64,000 nucleotides of DNA from Sinonovacula constricta (lineage: Eukaryota > Mollusca > Bivalvia > Cardiida > Solecurtidae), in the NCBI GenBank assembly GCA_007844125.1, contig CM017564.1:28727158-28791157 (forward strand). The letters are read 5' to 3'. A program made the position numbers and the translations under genes. Shown piece after piece: positions 25,735 through 40,930 of this stretch. How positions within the stretch are numbered: the first letter of the stretch is position 1; each line of letters begins with the position of its first letter. The notes under the pieces are model-generated. The model was not told where the DNA came from. It was given only the letters and a program-made list of their open reading frames with translations, and ran no database searches.

Positions 25735-28700
25735 TACAACAACATCATATGCTCCGTAAAACAACACCATATGTTCAGTACAACACCATATGGTCAGTAC
25801 AATACCATATGGTCAGTACAACAACATATGCTCAGTACAACACCATATGCTCTGTAAAACACCACCATATGCTCAGTACAACAACACCATATAACCCGTA
25901 AAACACCACCATATGCTCAGTACAAAAACACCATATGCTCAGTACAACAACACCATATGCTCAGTACAACAACATCATATAACTCGTAAAACAACACCAT
26001 ATGCTCAATACAACAACACCATATGCTCAGTACAACAACACCATATGCTCAATACAACAACACCATATGCTCAGTACAACAACACCATATGCTCAGTACA
26101 ACAACAACATATGCTCAGTACAACAACAACATATGCTCAGTACAACAACATCATATAACCCGTAAAACAACACCATATGCTCAATACAACAACACCATAT
26201 GCTCAGTACAACAACACCATATGCTCAGTACAACAACACCATATAACCCGTAAAACAACACCATATGCTCAGTACAACAACACCATATAACCCGTAAAAC
26301 AACACCATATGCTCGGTACAACAACACCATATAACCCATAAAACAACACCATATGCTCAGTACAACAACACCATATGCTCGGTACAACAACACCATATAA
26401 CCCGTAAAACAACACCAAATGCTCAGTACAACAACACCATATGCTCAGTACAACAACACCATATAACCCGTAAAACAACACCATATGATCAGTACAAAAC
26501 ACTATATGCTCAGTACAACAACACCATATGCTCAGTACAACAACACCATATAACCCGTAAAACAACACCATATGCTCAGTACAAAAACACCATATGCTCA
26601 GTACAACAACACCATATAACCCGTAAAACAACACCATATGCTCAGTACAAAAACACCATATGCTCAGTACAACAACACCATATGCTCAGTACAACAACAC
26701 CATATAACCCGTAAAACAACACCATATGCTCGGTACAACAACACCATATAACCCGTAAAACAACACCAAATGCTCAGTACAACAACACCATATGCTCAGT
26801 ACAACAACACCATATAACCCGTAAAACAACACCATATGCTCAGTACAAAAACACCATATGCTCAGTACAACAACACCATATGCTCAGTACAACAACACCA
26901 TATAACCCGTAAAACAACACCATATGATCGGTACAACAACACCATATGCTCAATACAACAACACCATATGCTCAGTACAACAACACCATATGCTCAGTAC
27001 AACAACACCATATAACCCGTAAAACAACACCATATGCTCAATACAACAACACCATATAACCCGTAAAACAACACCATATGCTCAGTACAACAACACCATA
27101 TAACCCGTAAAACAACACCATATGCTCAGTACAACAACACCATATAACCCGTAAAACAACACCATATGCTCAATACAACAACACCATATAACCCGTAAAA
27201 CAACACCATATGATCAGTACAACAACAACATATGCTCAGTACAACAACACCATATGCTCAGTACAACAACACCATATAACCCGTAAAACAACACCATATG
27301 ATCAGTACAGCAACACCATATGCTCAGTACAACAACACCATATGCTCAGTACAATAACTCCATATAACCCATAAAACAACATCATATGCTCAGTACAACA
27401 ACACCATATGCTTAGTACAACAACACCATATGCTCAGTACAACAACACCATATAACCCGTAAAACAACACCATATGATCAGTACAAAACACCATATGCTC
27501 AGTACAACAACACCATATGCTCAGTACAACACCACCATATAACCCGTAAAACAACACCATATGATCAGTACAACAACACCATATGCTCAGTACAACAACA
27601 CCATATGCTCAGTACAACAACACTATATGCTCAGTTCAACAACACCATATGCTCAATACAAGAACACCATATGCTCAGTACAACAACACCATATGCTCAG
27701 TACAACAACACCATATAACCCGTAAAACAACACCATATCCTCAGTACAACAACACCATATGCTCAGTACAACAACACCATATGCTCAGTACAACAACACC
27801 ATATAACCCGTAAAACAACACCATATGATCAGTACAACAACACCATATAACCCGTAAAACAACACCATATCCTCAGTACAACAACACCATATGCTCAGTA
27901 CAACAACACCATATGCTCAGTACAACAACACCATATAACCCGTAAAACAACACCATATCCTCAGTACAACAACACCATATCCTCAGTACAACAACACCAT
28001 ATGCTCAGTACAACAACACCATATGATCAGTACAACAACACCATATGCTCAATACAACAACACCATATGCTCAGTACAACAACACCATATGCTCAGTACA
28101 ACAACACCATATAACCCGTAAAACAACACCATATCCTCAGTACAACAACACCATATGCTCAGTACAACAACACCATATGCTCAGTACAACAACACCATAT
28201 AACCCGTAAAACAACACCATATGCTCAGTACAAAAACACCATATGCTCAGTACAACACCACCATATAACCCGTAAAACAACACCATATGATCAGTACAGC
28301 AACACCATATGCTCAGTACAACAACACCATATGCTCAGTACAATAACTCCATATAACCCATAAAACAACACCATATGCTCAGTACAACAACACCATATGC
28401 TCAGTACAACAACACCATATGCTCAGTACAACAACACCATATAACCCGTAAAACAACACCATATGATCAGTACAACAACAACATATGCTCAGTACAACAA
28501 CACCATATGCTCAGTACAACAACACCATATAACCCGTAAAACAACACCATATGATCAGTACAACAACACCATATGCTCAGTACAACAACACCATATGCTC
28601 AGTACAACAACACCATATGCTCAGTTCAACAACAACATATGCTCAGTACAACAACACCATATGCTCAGTACAAAAACACCATATGCTCAGTTCAACAACA

Positions 28701-30375
28701 ACATATGCTCAGTTCAACAACACCATATGCTCAGTACAAAAACACCATATGCTCAGTTCAACAACAACATATGCTCAGTACAAAAACACCATATGCTCAG
28801 TTCAACAACACCATATGCTCAGTACAACAACACCATATGCTCAGTACAACAACACCATATGCTCAGTACAACAACACCATATGCTCAGTACAACAACACC
28901 ATATGCTCAGTACAACAACACCATATGCTCAGTACAAAACACCATATGCTCAGTACAAAACACCATATGCTCAGTACAACAACACCATATGCTCAGTACA
29001 AAACACCATATGCTCAGTACAAAACACCATATGCTCAGTACAACAACACCATATAACCCGTAAAACAACACCATATGCTCAGTACAACAACTCCATATAA
29101 CCCGTAAAACAACACCATATGCTCAGTACAACAACACCATATGCTCAGTACAACAACACCATATGCTCAGTACAAAACACCATATGCTCAGTACAACAAC
29201 ACCATATAACCCGTAAAACAACACCATATGCTCAGTACAAAACACCATATGCTCAGTACAAAACACCATATGCTCAGTACAAAACACCATATGCTCAGTA
29301 CAATAACTCCATATAACCCATAAAACAACACCATATGATCAGTACAACAACACCATATGATCAGTACAACAACACCATATGCTCAGTACAATAACTCCAT
29401 ATAACCCGTAAAACAACACCATATGATCAGTACAAAACACCATATGCTCAGTACAACAACACCATATAACCCGTAAAACAACACCATATGATCAGTACAA
29501 AACACCATATGCTCAGTACAATAACTCCATATAACCCGTAAAACAACACCATATGATCAGTACAAAACACCATATGCTCAGTACAATAACTCCATATAAC
29601 CCGTAAAACAACACCATATGATCAGTACAAAACACCATATGCTCAGTACAACAACACCATATGCTCAGTACAACAACACCATATAACCCGTAAAACAACA
29701 CCATATGATCAGTACAAAACACCATATGCTCAGTACAACAACACCATATGCTCAGTATAATAACTCCATATAACCCGTAAAACAACACCATATGCTCAGT
29801 ACAACAACACCATATAACCCGTAAAACAACACCATATAACCCGTAAAACAACACCATATCCTCGGTACAACAACACCATATGCTCAGTACAACAACACCA
29901 TATGCTCAGTACAACAACACCATATAACCCGTAAAACAACACCATATCCTCGGTACAACAACACCATATGATCAGTACAAAAAACCATATAACCCGTAAA
30001 ACAACACCATATCCTCGGTACAACAACACCATATAACCCGTAAAACAACACCATATGATCAGTACAACAACACCATATAACCCGTAAAACAACACCATAT
30101 GCTCGGTACAACCACACCATATGATCAGTACAAAACACCACATGCTCAGTACAACAACACCATATGCTCAGTACAACAACACATATAACCCGTAAAACAA
30201 CACCATATCCTCGGTACAAAAAGAACATACGCCCAGTACAACAACAACATATGCTCAGTACAATAACACCATATAACCCATAAAACAACACCATATGCTC
30301 AGTACAAAAACACCATATACTCAGTACAACAACAACATATGCTTAGTACAATAACACCATATGCTCAGTACAACA
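25735..30375 (+). repeat. 4.6-kb array of 22-bp units of two types
   Basis: About 210 tandem units share CCATAT at the start and CAACA at the end. Type 1 has CCATATGCTCAGTACAACA and type 2 has CCATATAACCCGTAAAACA. Minor types have GATC, CCTC or GCTCGG in place of GCTC, and some units lack one base (TACAAAACACC). Types 1 and 2 are interspersed in runs along the array. Because 22 is not a multiple of 3, three in-frame peptides rotate; none is a plausible gene. Confidence 0.95.
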
Positions 30376-32964
30376 GCTTTTCAACTAAAAAAGTGAAATA
30401 TCTATATCGGGAATAGCCACACCCAGGGGACACAACCTCTCCACACAGCCACCAAAAAGTAGAGAGAAAAAGAGATCATGATGTGCAAAATGATCAATTT
30501 CAAAATAGACACAACAAACAATTAATGAAAATAAGAACCGGAGGGGTAACCGCCTTGGAACGGTGAGTGGCAAACCAATGGCAAAACAATTTGCAATAGC
30601 AAAGGTCAATATTAATTCCTGGAGTAGTTATCACTTTTCGGACTTGCGCGTGCGAAACTCTCGACCAATCAAAATGCTTAAAATTGATAGGGTATATAAT
30701 ATAACAAAATATGTAATGAATGTATTGAAGGGAAAACAAGGGGGGTCATGTGATATATTTAGCATAATCGGAATGTTGCGTAAGAATAAAACTTTTACAG
30801 ATGTAAGACATTTAAGACAAATGCTACGGAGAGATGTCCCCCTACCCCCACCATCCCCACCATCCCCTACCCATTATGAAACATTTATTCTGACGGGTAT
30901 TATAACTAGATTTATGTAATAAAACATATGGTTCGCCATTCTTTTTGTTGTTGTCATTATTTTGTTGCATTTTTTACATCGCACCGACACAATTATGCTC
31001 ATATTGACGACGTCCAGCTATGTAGAAGCACATTTGTCTCGGAGCACATTTGTCTCACGAGGTGTGACCGATGTGCTCTTAAACATTCGTATTTGCGACA
31101 AATTGGAAATGAGACAGATGTGTTCGACACACCATAGAAAAGACACTAGAAGCACATTTGTCTCACATCCTGCCTGTCTGGCCGTCTGTCTACATTTATA
31201 ACCTGAAAATTATCTGCGATAACAGACCTACTTAGAGATGTATTATAAATCACTTAATCGAATAGTCTTCACTTGAAGTCTACACGATTAAAAAACCGCT
31301 TTCAATCCTTCATATTCTGTTTATTATCATGCTAATTTTATAGAATAGTTCATTTTTCTTATCAACACTTTATTTATTTATGGGTAGCGACGATAACTAA
31401 ATGCATGCTGCACTCCAAAAGCAAATAATATGTAGGTGGACAGATACCAGGTGTTATCAAATAGGCATTGCGAACGCACGCGATAGGTATTATTTACGCA
31501 AGCGATAGCTAATTACGTAACCACTGGATAGCTATTACGTCCGTACAAGATAGGTATTCCGCATTTAGACCATGGACGGGCTTCCGCGCATGAAAGAGTG
31601 ATGGTCGAACCTACAGCGGTTAGGGCAAATGTTTTTTTCCACAGATATTTTGTTAACATCAGTAATATAAAAAACGATATCGCCATTTTCCAAGAATTGC
31701 TGCTCTCAGATCCACTATTGAAAAAACACTTACAACGCGCATGAGTTCCCAAAATAATCCGTGTTATGCCATAATTATTGAATATCGGGCCTCGTAACGA
31801 AGCGAGACGCGAGATTCCGGCGAAAAACGAAGCGAAACATGATATTCTACCGCGAAATCTCGTGGTATGGGCTCACAGTATGGGATAGTGCGATAGTGCG
31901 AGATCTCTTGATACACAATATCATTTCTCGCGTAATGTCTAGTCGGAATATCGGGTCTCGCCCAATTCTTATGTCTCTCCATAAGACTGAGAGGCACGAT
32001 ATAAACCATAAGGTTTAGCCTATCTATACGACGTCTTACATGTAACGGGTACCGGTCCAGCTTTATATATAGGCAAAGCTGGGCAAGTACCTGTTATTAT
32101 GTTGCACGATACATTCAAACGATTGAATTTTGTACTATGATAGATGCCAATATCCTGCTACATTTGGTAAACAGAAGCCTTATAAAGGCCGAATCCAGAT
32201 GTTCGTCATATTAAAAAACTGGTTATTAAGATTAAACTTATTAAATGTTAGCAATTGGCAACAGTAATCTGTTTTATTAAAATTGTTATTTTACACAGGT
32301 TTCTTTTTTTTCTTTTAAAGGCATCATAGCCTTTTAATATTTTGTAGATTCCACACGGTTTTTGCAAAACAGATTGGGGACATCACTTTGCTGAATTGTC
32401 AGTACAAACCTTACTCGGACTGGCACTAGTGTCAGACATTGTGTTGTTTATCTGTAATGTGAAAGTCATGTGACCTTTTGACGCGCCATTGAGCCGCGGT
32501 AAAAACAGGTATTTTGTAAATAATCGAAATAAACACGATTTTAACGATTGAATGATGTAAACTTGTACTTTATAGCCAGGGGTTGTTTTCGTAACAAGGA
32601 ATACGTGCGTTCGCTACTATTTTCACATATTGAATTATGCATGGAACTCAAATTCGATTCTCAACCCTTAAAATTTGTAGCCATTTAATCACAAAATGAA
32701 TTCAGTTTACTTATCATAGACAATAAGTGCTTGTTTTTACAATAGGCTGGAATGTTGTTAATAAATTTTATCAACAAAGGTTAGTTTGGTTTCAATATTA
32801 GTAATTGATTGGAAGTGGAATTATGTCATGTGTTTTGGCATACTGTTAAAAGCATTTTAGGCGGCATTTTATTTTTATTATATATTTAAAGTGAACTAAT
32901 TGTCCGCATGAGTCAAAACTGTCTTCATCAGGTTGTATACAGTTAGCGAAATTAGAGAATGGTA
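30376..32964. other. Mixed non-coding stretch
   Basis: It contains a C-rich CCCCCACC run at 30838-30870, a SINE B fragment near 30968-31020 (minus), three copies of AGCACATTTGTCTC between 31026 and 31165, and a short imperfect hairpin at 32043-32094. The frame 30563-30919 (118 codons) has no family resemblance. Confidence 0.45.
30968..31020 (-). mobile_element. SINE family B, 3' fragment
   Basis: TTTTTTACATCGCACCGACA and the following GACGTCCAGCTA match the tail side of the minus-strand copy at 4828-5076. Confidence 0.65.
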
Positions 32965-33265
32965 AACGGTGTCGGCTCCAGGTACGGGAGGCCCTGGGTT
33001 CGATCCCGGGTCGAAACATACTAAAACCAATAAAAATGGTAGTAGTTAAGCTCCCTTGCTAACGCTCAAGCACATATAAGGGTAGTTCCACGACTGGTTG
33101 GCCCGTTGTCAGGATAATGTGACTGGGTGTGGTATCATGCCATGTGTTCACGACATGCAATACACAGTGAAGGCAGCACTATATCTGCTTCAAGTGGACA
33201 CCGTCTCCAGGTAACTTAAATACTGTTGGTGTGTCGATAAACCCAATAAAAGTAAAAGAAAAAAA
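32965..33265 (+). mobile_element. SINE family C, near-complete copy
   Basis: GGTACGGGAGGCCCTGGGTT begins the recognisable part, and GGTTCGATCCC is a B box. The body blocks GCTCCCTTGCTAACGCTCAA and CACAGTGAAGGCAGCACTAT match the copy at 63168-63455. It ends in AATAAAAGTAAAAGAAAAAA. The A box side is short, so the copy may be 5'-truncated. Confidence 0.85.
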
Positions 33266-34378
33266 AAGAATAGTAAACACCCAACGGTGTATTTATACAC
33301 GCTTTTTATAACAGAGGCATTGGAATATTACATAGTATTTATTAGTACTAAGATTTTATAAGGTCACAGTTAAAAAAAGTCAATGTTTGCTTCAGGTTTG
33401 ATTTACAGTCAATAGATCGGGCCAGTAGATTTAGGTCATGAGGTACAAAACAATTGATCTGTTGGAGTCATGGTTGGGTTGTGCGTCATTGTTAAAATAT
33501 CCAACGACCTGTGACCAGTGACATACCACAAGGTCACTGTCACACGCTCAGGTACAGTCCCTCATTGTCGGTTATAAAGTATTTAAAGCGCTGTATGGGC
33601 GGTGTTAGTTTAACTGTAAGCGAGTAAAGGTGTGCAAATAGTGGTCAAAATCAAAAATTAAAACAAAGTCAATAACATATAGAAACTATATAACATAGAT
33701 TAAACATACAGTAATTTGACTGCATTTTGAACTGAATTTGGGTCTTAATATTGCTCATAAATGCTACTAGATAAGATCAAAATATACTTAGTTTTAACTC
33801 CATGTTATTTATTGCGTCAACAGTACAAACCCGGTGATCTTAATCTAAAACCCACGACGCGTGCACTAACATTTGAGGGAGATGCTGAGATGATACAAAA
33901 TGACCCTCTGCCATACATCACCTGGTGTAGAGCCGCAGAAGGTCGTGAGGCCCTCGCGTGATGTCGCAAATATCTCAGCCTGGTCAATCGGGACCCCTCG
34001 GCGATTTCTTCGAAAGTTACGGAAATGGCAGAGTTGTTACGATTGCAGCCTGGTAAGTCGATCGGAACTCCTTGGGTAATTCCGTCCCCGGGACAATAAT
34101 CCCTCGGATGTAGGAAGTAGTATCACGAAGGGAGTCACCATAAAGGTTTGGATAATGCTTAAGTTGAACTCGTCTCACTTGTGTTGTGCAAACTGTTGTT
34201 ATCAGTAAATGTAAACACTCAGATTATGGGGAAAATCAAGTCTTGAAATGGTGGTAGATCTCTTGTCATGGAAACGCGAAAACATTTTAAATTGTTACTT
34301 CCGTAACGGTCGTGTTCATTGAATTAATAAATAACAGCTTTCTTCTCAATGATGCTTTATATTTTTTGTACGGCTTTC
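33266..34378. other. Non-coding stretch
   Basis: A fragment of the Mutator-like MITE family M2 (CGGAACTCCTTGGGTAATTC) is present near 34046-34112. Nothing else was recognised. Confidence 0.45.
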
Positions 34379-34813
34379 AAGGTGGTATCCGACAGTTCGG
34401 ACCAAAAATATTTTCATTAAACATCATAATAAACCATTATTACCACAATCGTCATTTTAAACATGCATTTTCTATCTGAGCCAGGCGGCATAGTTAGCTA
34501 TATTTAATCTTAGAATACCACGTGACCACTTATGTTTAAGCTCATTCACGTCATCCGCTGTGACGTCGGTGTCTATTTTGAGCAGAAATCCAAATCTTTC
34601 TAATTTACAGATTTGAAAAGAATACACATTTAAGTGCTGATTAACAAGTTTTACTGCCCTAAAATTGAGATACTGCTGAAAATCATCAAGGCTTAGACTA
34701 AAATATGATTTTTTTCTGCAGTAATTTTGTACAAACACCCCAAACAGATGTAAGATATTGTTATATAATTATATCTAATATGCTATAGGCAAACTGTCGT
34801 TTACCACCCTTAA
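34379..34813 (+). mobile_element. MITE family M1, copy 3
   Basis: The left end is AAGGTGGTATCCGACAGTTC and the right end GGCAAACTGTCGTTTACCAC, forming imperfect inverted repeats. The interior has CCACGTGACCACTTA and CTGTGACGTCGGTGTCTATT. About 435 bp; no coding capacity. Confidence 0.85.
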
Positions 34814-35351
34814 TGCTGACATAAAGGACATTAAGGCGGTACTACGCATATAGTGGGACGTAATATATTTGCCTATTTATCAGGATTATTACGTGTATAC
34901 TCCCCTGATACACACTGGACCCAGCTTGCTCAACTCCACCCACACGATGAACACGATGGCGCAATAATCCGCGCTTCGGTTATTTTTTTGTCCATTTGCG
35001 TCATATGTCAAAATTAAAATGCGCAATTTTAAAAAGAAACATCAAGGAAACCATCTTATTTTAGAAAATAATTCAAAACAAACAAAGCGAAATGTAATAT
35101 TATGCAGTGATTTTAGGGAATAAAATCCAAATGTTTTGTTATGATAATTCGAGAATTTATACGGAGACGACATATACAGATTTAATAAAGGCAAAAAACA
35201 TCCCGCAGTTATATCTGTTGTGCAATCTCACATAAATGGCATGGAGACTGCTCAAGTTGTCTCATCTATATAGGACTCGACTGGAGAGATGAAGAGAAAG
35301 AATTTCAGGAGTGTCTGTCCAAATCATTCCTTGAAGTCAACGTATTTATGT

Positions 35352-35740
35352 AATCGGAACTCCTCGGGTAATTCCGTCCTCGGTACAATCATCCCTCAGC
35401 GCATCTGGTGCAATGATACAGAATTCACGATCGTTTTGTTCGCCGGAAGTCGGAAGAAGAATATGCATAAAATGCAGTTCGCACAAAATGTAAACAAAGG
35501 CATCGTTTGGCTGTGTGTCTGCTGCGCTGTTTCAAATTATAAACTGGTTTATTTGAATTTAAAGCCTCCACAAATTGAAGTTTTACAGGCATCGTACTGT
35601 AGTGAGCTGCCATCCAAGTTGCCATCTTTGTTTTGACGTCTGTCACAAAAGTAGTCCCATTTAAGGAAATAGCCGAGGTGATCCGACTACCTACATACGT
35701 CCGAGAGATGATTCGTGAATTATCCGAGGTGTTCCGATTG
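35352..35740. mobile_element. MITE family M2, copy 1
   Basis: The left end is AATCGGAACTCCTCGGGTAA and the right end TTATCCGAGGTGTTCCGATT; these are imperfect inverted repeats of roughly 50 bp. The whole element aligns with the copy at 51268-51660. No target duplication remains visible. The 115-codon frame across it is not a recognised protein. Confidence 0.8.
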
Positions 35741-35896
35741 CCCATTCAGGTAGTTTTCATCGAGCTGTTTAGTCATCGTGAAATAAAAAACAACAACAAA
35801 AGAACAACAACAAATTATAATCTCACTTTCTAGAAATGCTGCATTTTAATGTCAAGTATTCTTTTTGTTAAGGGTACGTTCTAGAGAATAAAGCAA

Positions 35897-35898
<2 letters not shown>

Positions 35899-35962
<64 letters not shown>
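35899..35962 (+). repeat. (GAT)n microsatellite
   Basis: Twenty-one uninterrupted trinucleotide units are seen. Confidence 0.95.
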
Positions 35963-35964
<2 letters not shown>

Positions 35965-36359
35965 AAAGGAAAAGAAAAAGACGAAGCAGATGAAGAGATG
36001 AAGTTGATCGGTTGAGAAGGTCCACACTCGAATCCTTTCGCTTGTAACTGCTACACAAAAAGCGGATCCTTGTCAAATCTATACGCTGACAAATGTATTT
36101 GTAGATTCAAAGACTATTTTGGTGTGTAGATTTCCAATAGGCGGCTTTAACTCGTAGTAACTACCTAGGTGCGTTAATAAATCATCATCTATTCCAGAAA
36201 TGTTCAATTTATAATTTTCTTCCTCTCCCTCTTACATCATCATTTAAACTTACATTAACATTCAAATTGCAATCGTGTTTTTTTAATAGTAATATTTTTT
36301 CGCCTTTGTCAAAGGCCTCCGTTATAAAATATATCTTTGTGTATGTATATGACTTATGA

Positions 36360-38092
<1,733 letters not shown>

Positions 38093-38093
38093 C

Positions 38094-38345
38094 GGGAGCG
38101 CCCGTACCCTAGTGGTAGAGTCGCAGATTTGTAACTCCTCAGACTGCTTATCTTCTCACCGCGTGGGTTCGAGTCCCGTTCGGGGCGAATGTTTATATGT
38201 GAAGGTCTTTCCAGCTTGACTTGCGGTGCGCCGGTGATTCTACACAGACATTTGTGGGGTTCTTCCTCCACCAAAATAGCTGGACGTCGCTACAATGATC
38301 ATAACTGGTCGCTGCGATGTATTTATTTTTTAAAAAAAACAAAAC
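38094..38345 (+). mobile_element. SINE family B, full copy
   Basis: The head CGCCCGTACCCTAGTGGTAG contains an A box, and GTGGGTTCGAGTCCCGTTCG contains a B box. The body runs through GCTTGACTTGCGGTGCGCCG and AGCTGGACGTCGCTACAATG to a T/A-rich end at about 38345. It lies directly against the (TTA)n end of the microsatellite. Confidence 0.9.
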
Positions 38346-40102
38346 ACATATTATTATCGGCCCTGTTTTTTTAAGATACACGAGATACATGGCCATTTTG
38401 TTTAAAACACATAATGTTGTACAGTTACAAACATAACCATTACATACCTGTAATACATATACATTTATTAGTGTAAAGTTGTTGTTGCTGGTGTTTTTGT
38501 GTGTTTTTTTCGCGAAGTTTTGCCATAAATTTTATTTCAGTGGCGACATCAATTAACAAATTGAGTTTCATAGTTATAAAAAGGCGACAATTAACACGAG
38601 GAGAGGATAAAAAAGAGGCAGAAATAATTTTATTTGACTTGCACAATTGCGACTCATTGTCGCAAAATAATAATATTATATACACACACAGAAACATATG
38701 CATATTATATATAACACGTTCTGGCTCAATCGTTTTATTTTTCTCGCCAATTCCATAAGTTTACGTTACAAAATCTGCTGACGTCATGCCCCTGAAACAC
38801 CTTTGAAATATATTTAAATACAAAACCCACAGAACAATGTTTATAGAGCTTCCCACACCATTAAGGCGTTTTGTTTTGCGAACATCTCGCTCGGGTGTCC
38901 TCTATCACATTCCTCTTCATTACAGGCAAGCGTAAAATGTTCGTGATCAAAAGCGTGTCTTCATCTAGCAAAATTCAGGAGGAGGAAGAGGACGAGGAGA
39001 CTAAAACCTGAACAAATAAAACAGCAAACGATAAATTCCTTTACGTTTGTAAATTGCCTAATCTTTTGCAGCAGGCCACGCACCAACAGATCGGCAGATG
39101 GGGCGTGAAAAAAAATCATCGGTCCATAACATTACGGGATTTTAGGATGAGAGGAACTATTTCGTAAAGCGAAGGATTATCAAGAAGTCTTCATTTAGTA
39201 GGACAGGTATATTGTTTTATAATATTATTATACCGATGTTGTGCGTAAAAAAGGTTCTTATTTGTTTTCGTATCAAATTAAATTTTAGTTAATTCGCGGA
39301 ACGGTTGTGAGGATTCAGATTGGTAAGATTAGAGTTTCTTACTAGTTGGACTTTGCGACATATAAAGCGATGTTTTCATTTATACAACCGGCTTACATAT
39401 TAATTGTAAATAATAATTAACATTACATTAGATAATTGGGATATTATTCTTAAATTAATTCATTTGAAATACATTTTATCACATCTAACTTGACTTGTTC
39501 ATAGTTTGACCTATCAATTATTTTTTTTCCAATAAAAGAGTCTTAGAAAATTAGCGAATGTGTTATGAAGGGACAATTTTATTTGTCATGCCAAAATGAA
39601 ATGTCACGTAACATAGCACAAATTCCCCCGGGTACAACCGTATACACAATCATAGTTCCATAAAGTACGTTCATATTAATTCTTGTAAGACCGATAAGAT
39701 GATGGATTCATTAATAATTTTTGTTGAAATGATAAGTTTTTGTTGAAATGATAAGTTTTTGTTGATTAAAATTAGTGCGCTTTATATTGAAAAAAATGTT
39801 TTCTTGTACTATTCCATAAAAGGTACATATTTACATCCTAATTTTGTACACAAAAAAATTAAATTTATTTAATACATTTACAAATTATTTTCTCATTGAA
39901 AGAGACAAATGCCATAGAATTCATGTTTTTCTTCAAATAGAAGATTAGGTCTCTTTACATGTGGGTGCGTTTGTGCTTAATAAAACAATTCGAGCCAAAC
40001 AGAAAAAAATACGGTCATTGTTTCAAGGTCAATCAAACATTGTCAGCTGATACCTTAAACACCAATCAAAGTTGGTTAACTAGAGGGCTTATCCTACTGC
40101 AA
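38346..40102. other. AT-rich sequence upstream of the claudin-like gene
   Basis: No recognisable gene, repeat array or core promoter. GAGGAGGAAGAGGACGAGGA at about 38980 is only locally purine-rich. Confidence 0.4.
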
Positions 40103-40192
40103 CTTTTCTTCCCGACCGGGGTTTGAACCTGCGCGGTGAGGTTCTGATGAAAAGAAGGTCGGTGACTCTTACCGTTCAGCTACTGGCGCTTG
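40103..40192 (-). mobile_element. tRNA-derived SINE head fragment
   Basis: The minus strand reads GCCAGTAGCTGAACGGTAAG (A-box side) and GCGCAGGTTCAAACCCCGGT (B-box side), with a tRNA-like spacing of about 75 nt. No SINE body follows. It is probably an old fragment. Confidence 0.6.
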
Positions 40193-40431
40193 ATGTTTTA
40201 TCTTTGTATAGCAGCAGATGCGAATATGGTGAATATCATTTGTAATAACTGAACATATAACATATGAAAATCTAATAAGCACAAATACGCTTATTTTGCA
40301 ATACAACCCTGAACGTTATTTTCATCTTATTTCCGAACACTGTCACTCATAATAAAGATAATTTGGAAACTTTATATGTATCTAGTTTAAAAAAATGCAT
40401 TATACTAAATTTTGAACGCATATTTTTCAGC

Positions 40432-40501
40432 AAAATAAAAATCCCACCAATTCACGAAACGGCGAAGAAACCATCGCGATACTAACGCCAAGTGCATCAA
40501 G
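40432..40501 (+). other. Probable 5' UTR of the claudin-like gene
   Basis: The bases before the start codon are open and lack another ATG. A possible splice acceptor TATTTTTCAG ends at 40430, so the coding exon may be preceded by an upstream non-coding exon. The start context is AAGATGG, with A at -3 and G at +4, which is favourable for initiation. Confidence 0.45.
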
Positions 40502-40718
40502 ATGGTTCGCTTATCTCAGGTGGCGTTTTGGATGGGCGCCGTTGCGTCAAGTTTCATGATGGCTGCCTTGGTGTTGCCGCTGTGGCTGGGTCACCGGGAC
40601 AATCTGTCAAACCATTTTTGGGGTCTCTGGTACAAGTTGGAATGCACCGAACGATGCATCTCCTACTCTCAAGTTCTGAAGACACTGACCGTCCCACTCG
40701 TTGGAAGGACGTACACAT
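40502..40718 (+). CDS. Claudin/PMP22-superfamily four-pass membrane protein, exon 1
   Basis: Exon 1 encodes residues 1-72 plus the first base of codon 73. Residues 7-29 form the first membrane span. The extracellular loop that follows has WLG (28-30), a glycosylation sequon N34-L-S, then W40-GLW (41-43), C48 and C52. That is the W-GLW-C-C signature of claudins, PMP22/EMP and relatives, where the cysteines form a disulfide. The donor CAT|GTAAGT is strong and leaves phase 1. Proteins of this superfamily act at the plasma membrane, often at cell-cell contacts. Joined to exons 2 and 3 the protein is 393 residues, longer than typical claudins (about 210-240) because of its tail. The exact subfamily is undetermined; the C-terminus (SNR) is not a claudin PDZ-binding YV. 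Confidence 0.88.
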
Positions 40719-40837
40719 GTAAGTAAACTTAATTGTTAGCTATTTGAGTTAAGTCCGAATTAAGTCCGACTTTCAAATTCCTATTTTTAGACACGTGTCA
40801 TTTTTATAACGCTTAATTTTCAATTAAGTTGAAAGGA

Positions 40838-40930
40838 GGTTCCAGTGGTCGATAGGTGGAGTTGCAGGCTTGAAACGCATCTGATTCCTCGGTCTCTCAC
40901 GCATGGGTTTGAGTCCCAGTACGGGCCACA
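40838..40930 (+). mobile_element. tRNA-derived SINE head fragment
   Basis: GGTTCCAGTGGTCGATAGGT is followed by GCATGGGTTTGAGTCCCAGT, a B-box-like block. The arrangement resembles the family B head at 38094, with many substitutions and no body. Confidence 0.6.

Noticed and set aside
25913..30294. Frames with Thr/Gln/Tyr or Val/Leu/Tyr repeats in the 22-bp array
   Set aside because: Repeat translations present in three frames and on both strands.
35289..35636. 115-codon frame overlapping MITE M2 copy 1
   Set aside because: It follows a non-coding MITE and the other M2 copy does not keep it open.
40492..40722. Alternative frame over exon 1 of the claudin-like gene
   Set aside because: It lacks the claudin signature and is a shadow of the real frame, which has the ATG at 40502 and the strong donor.
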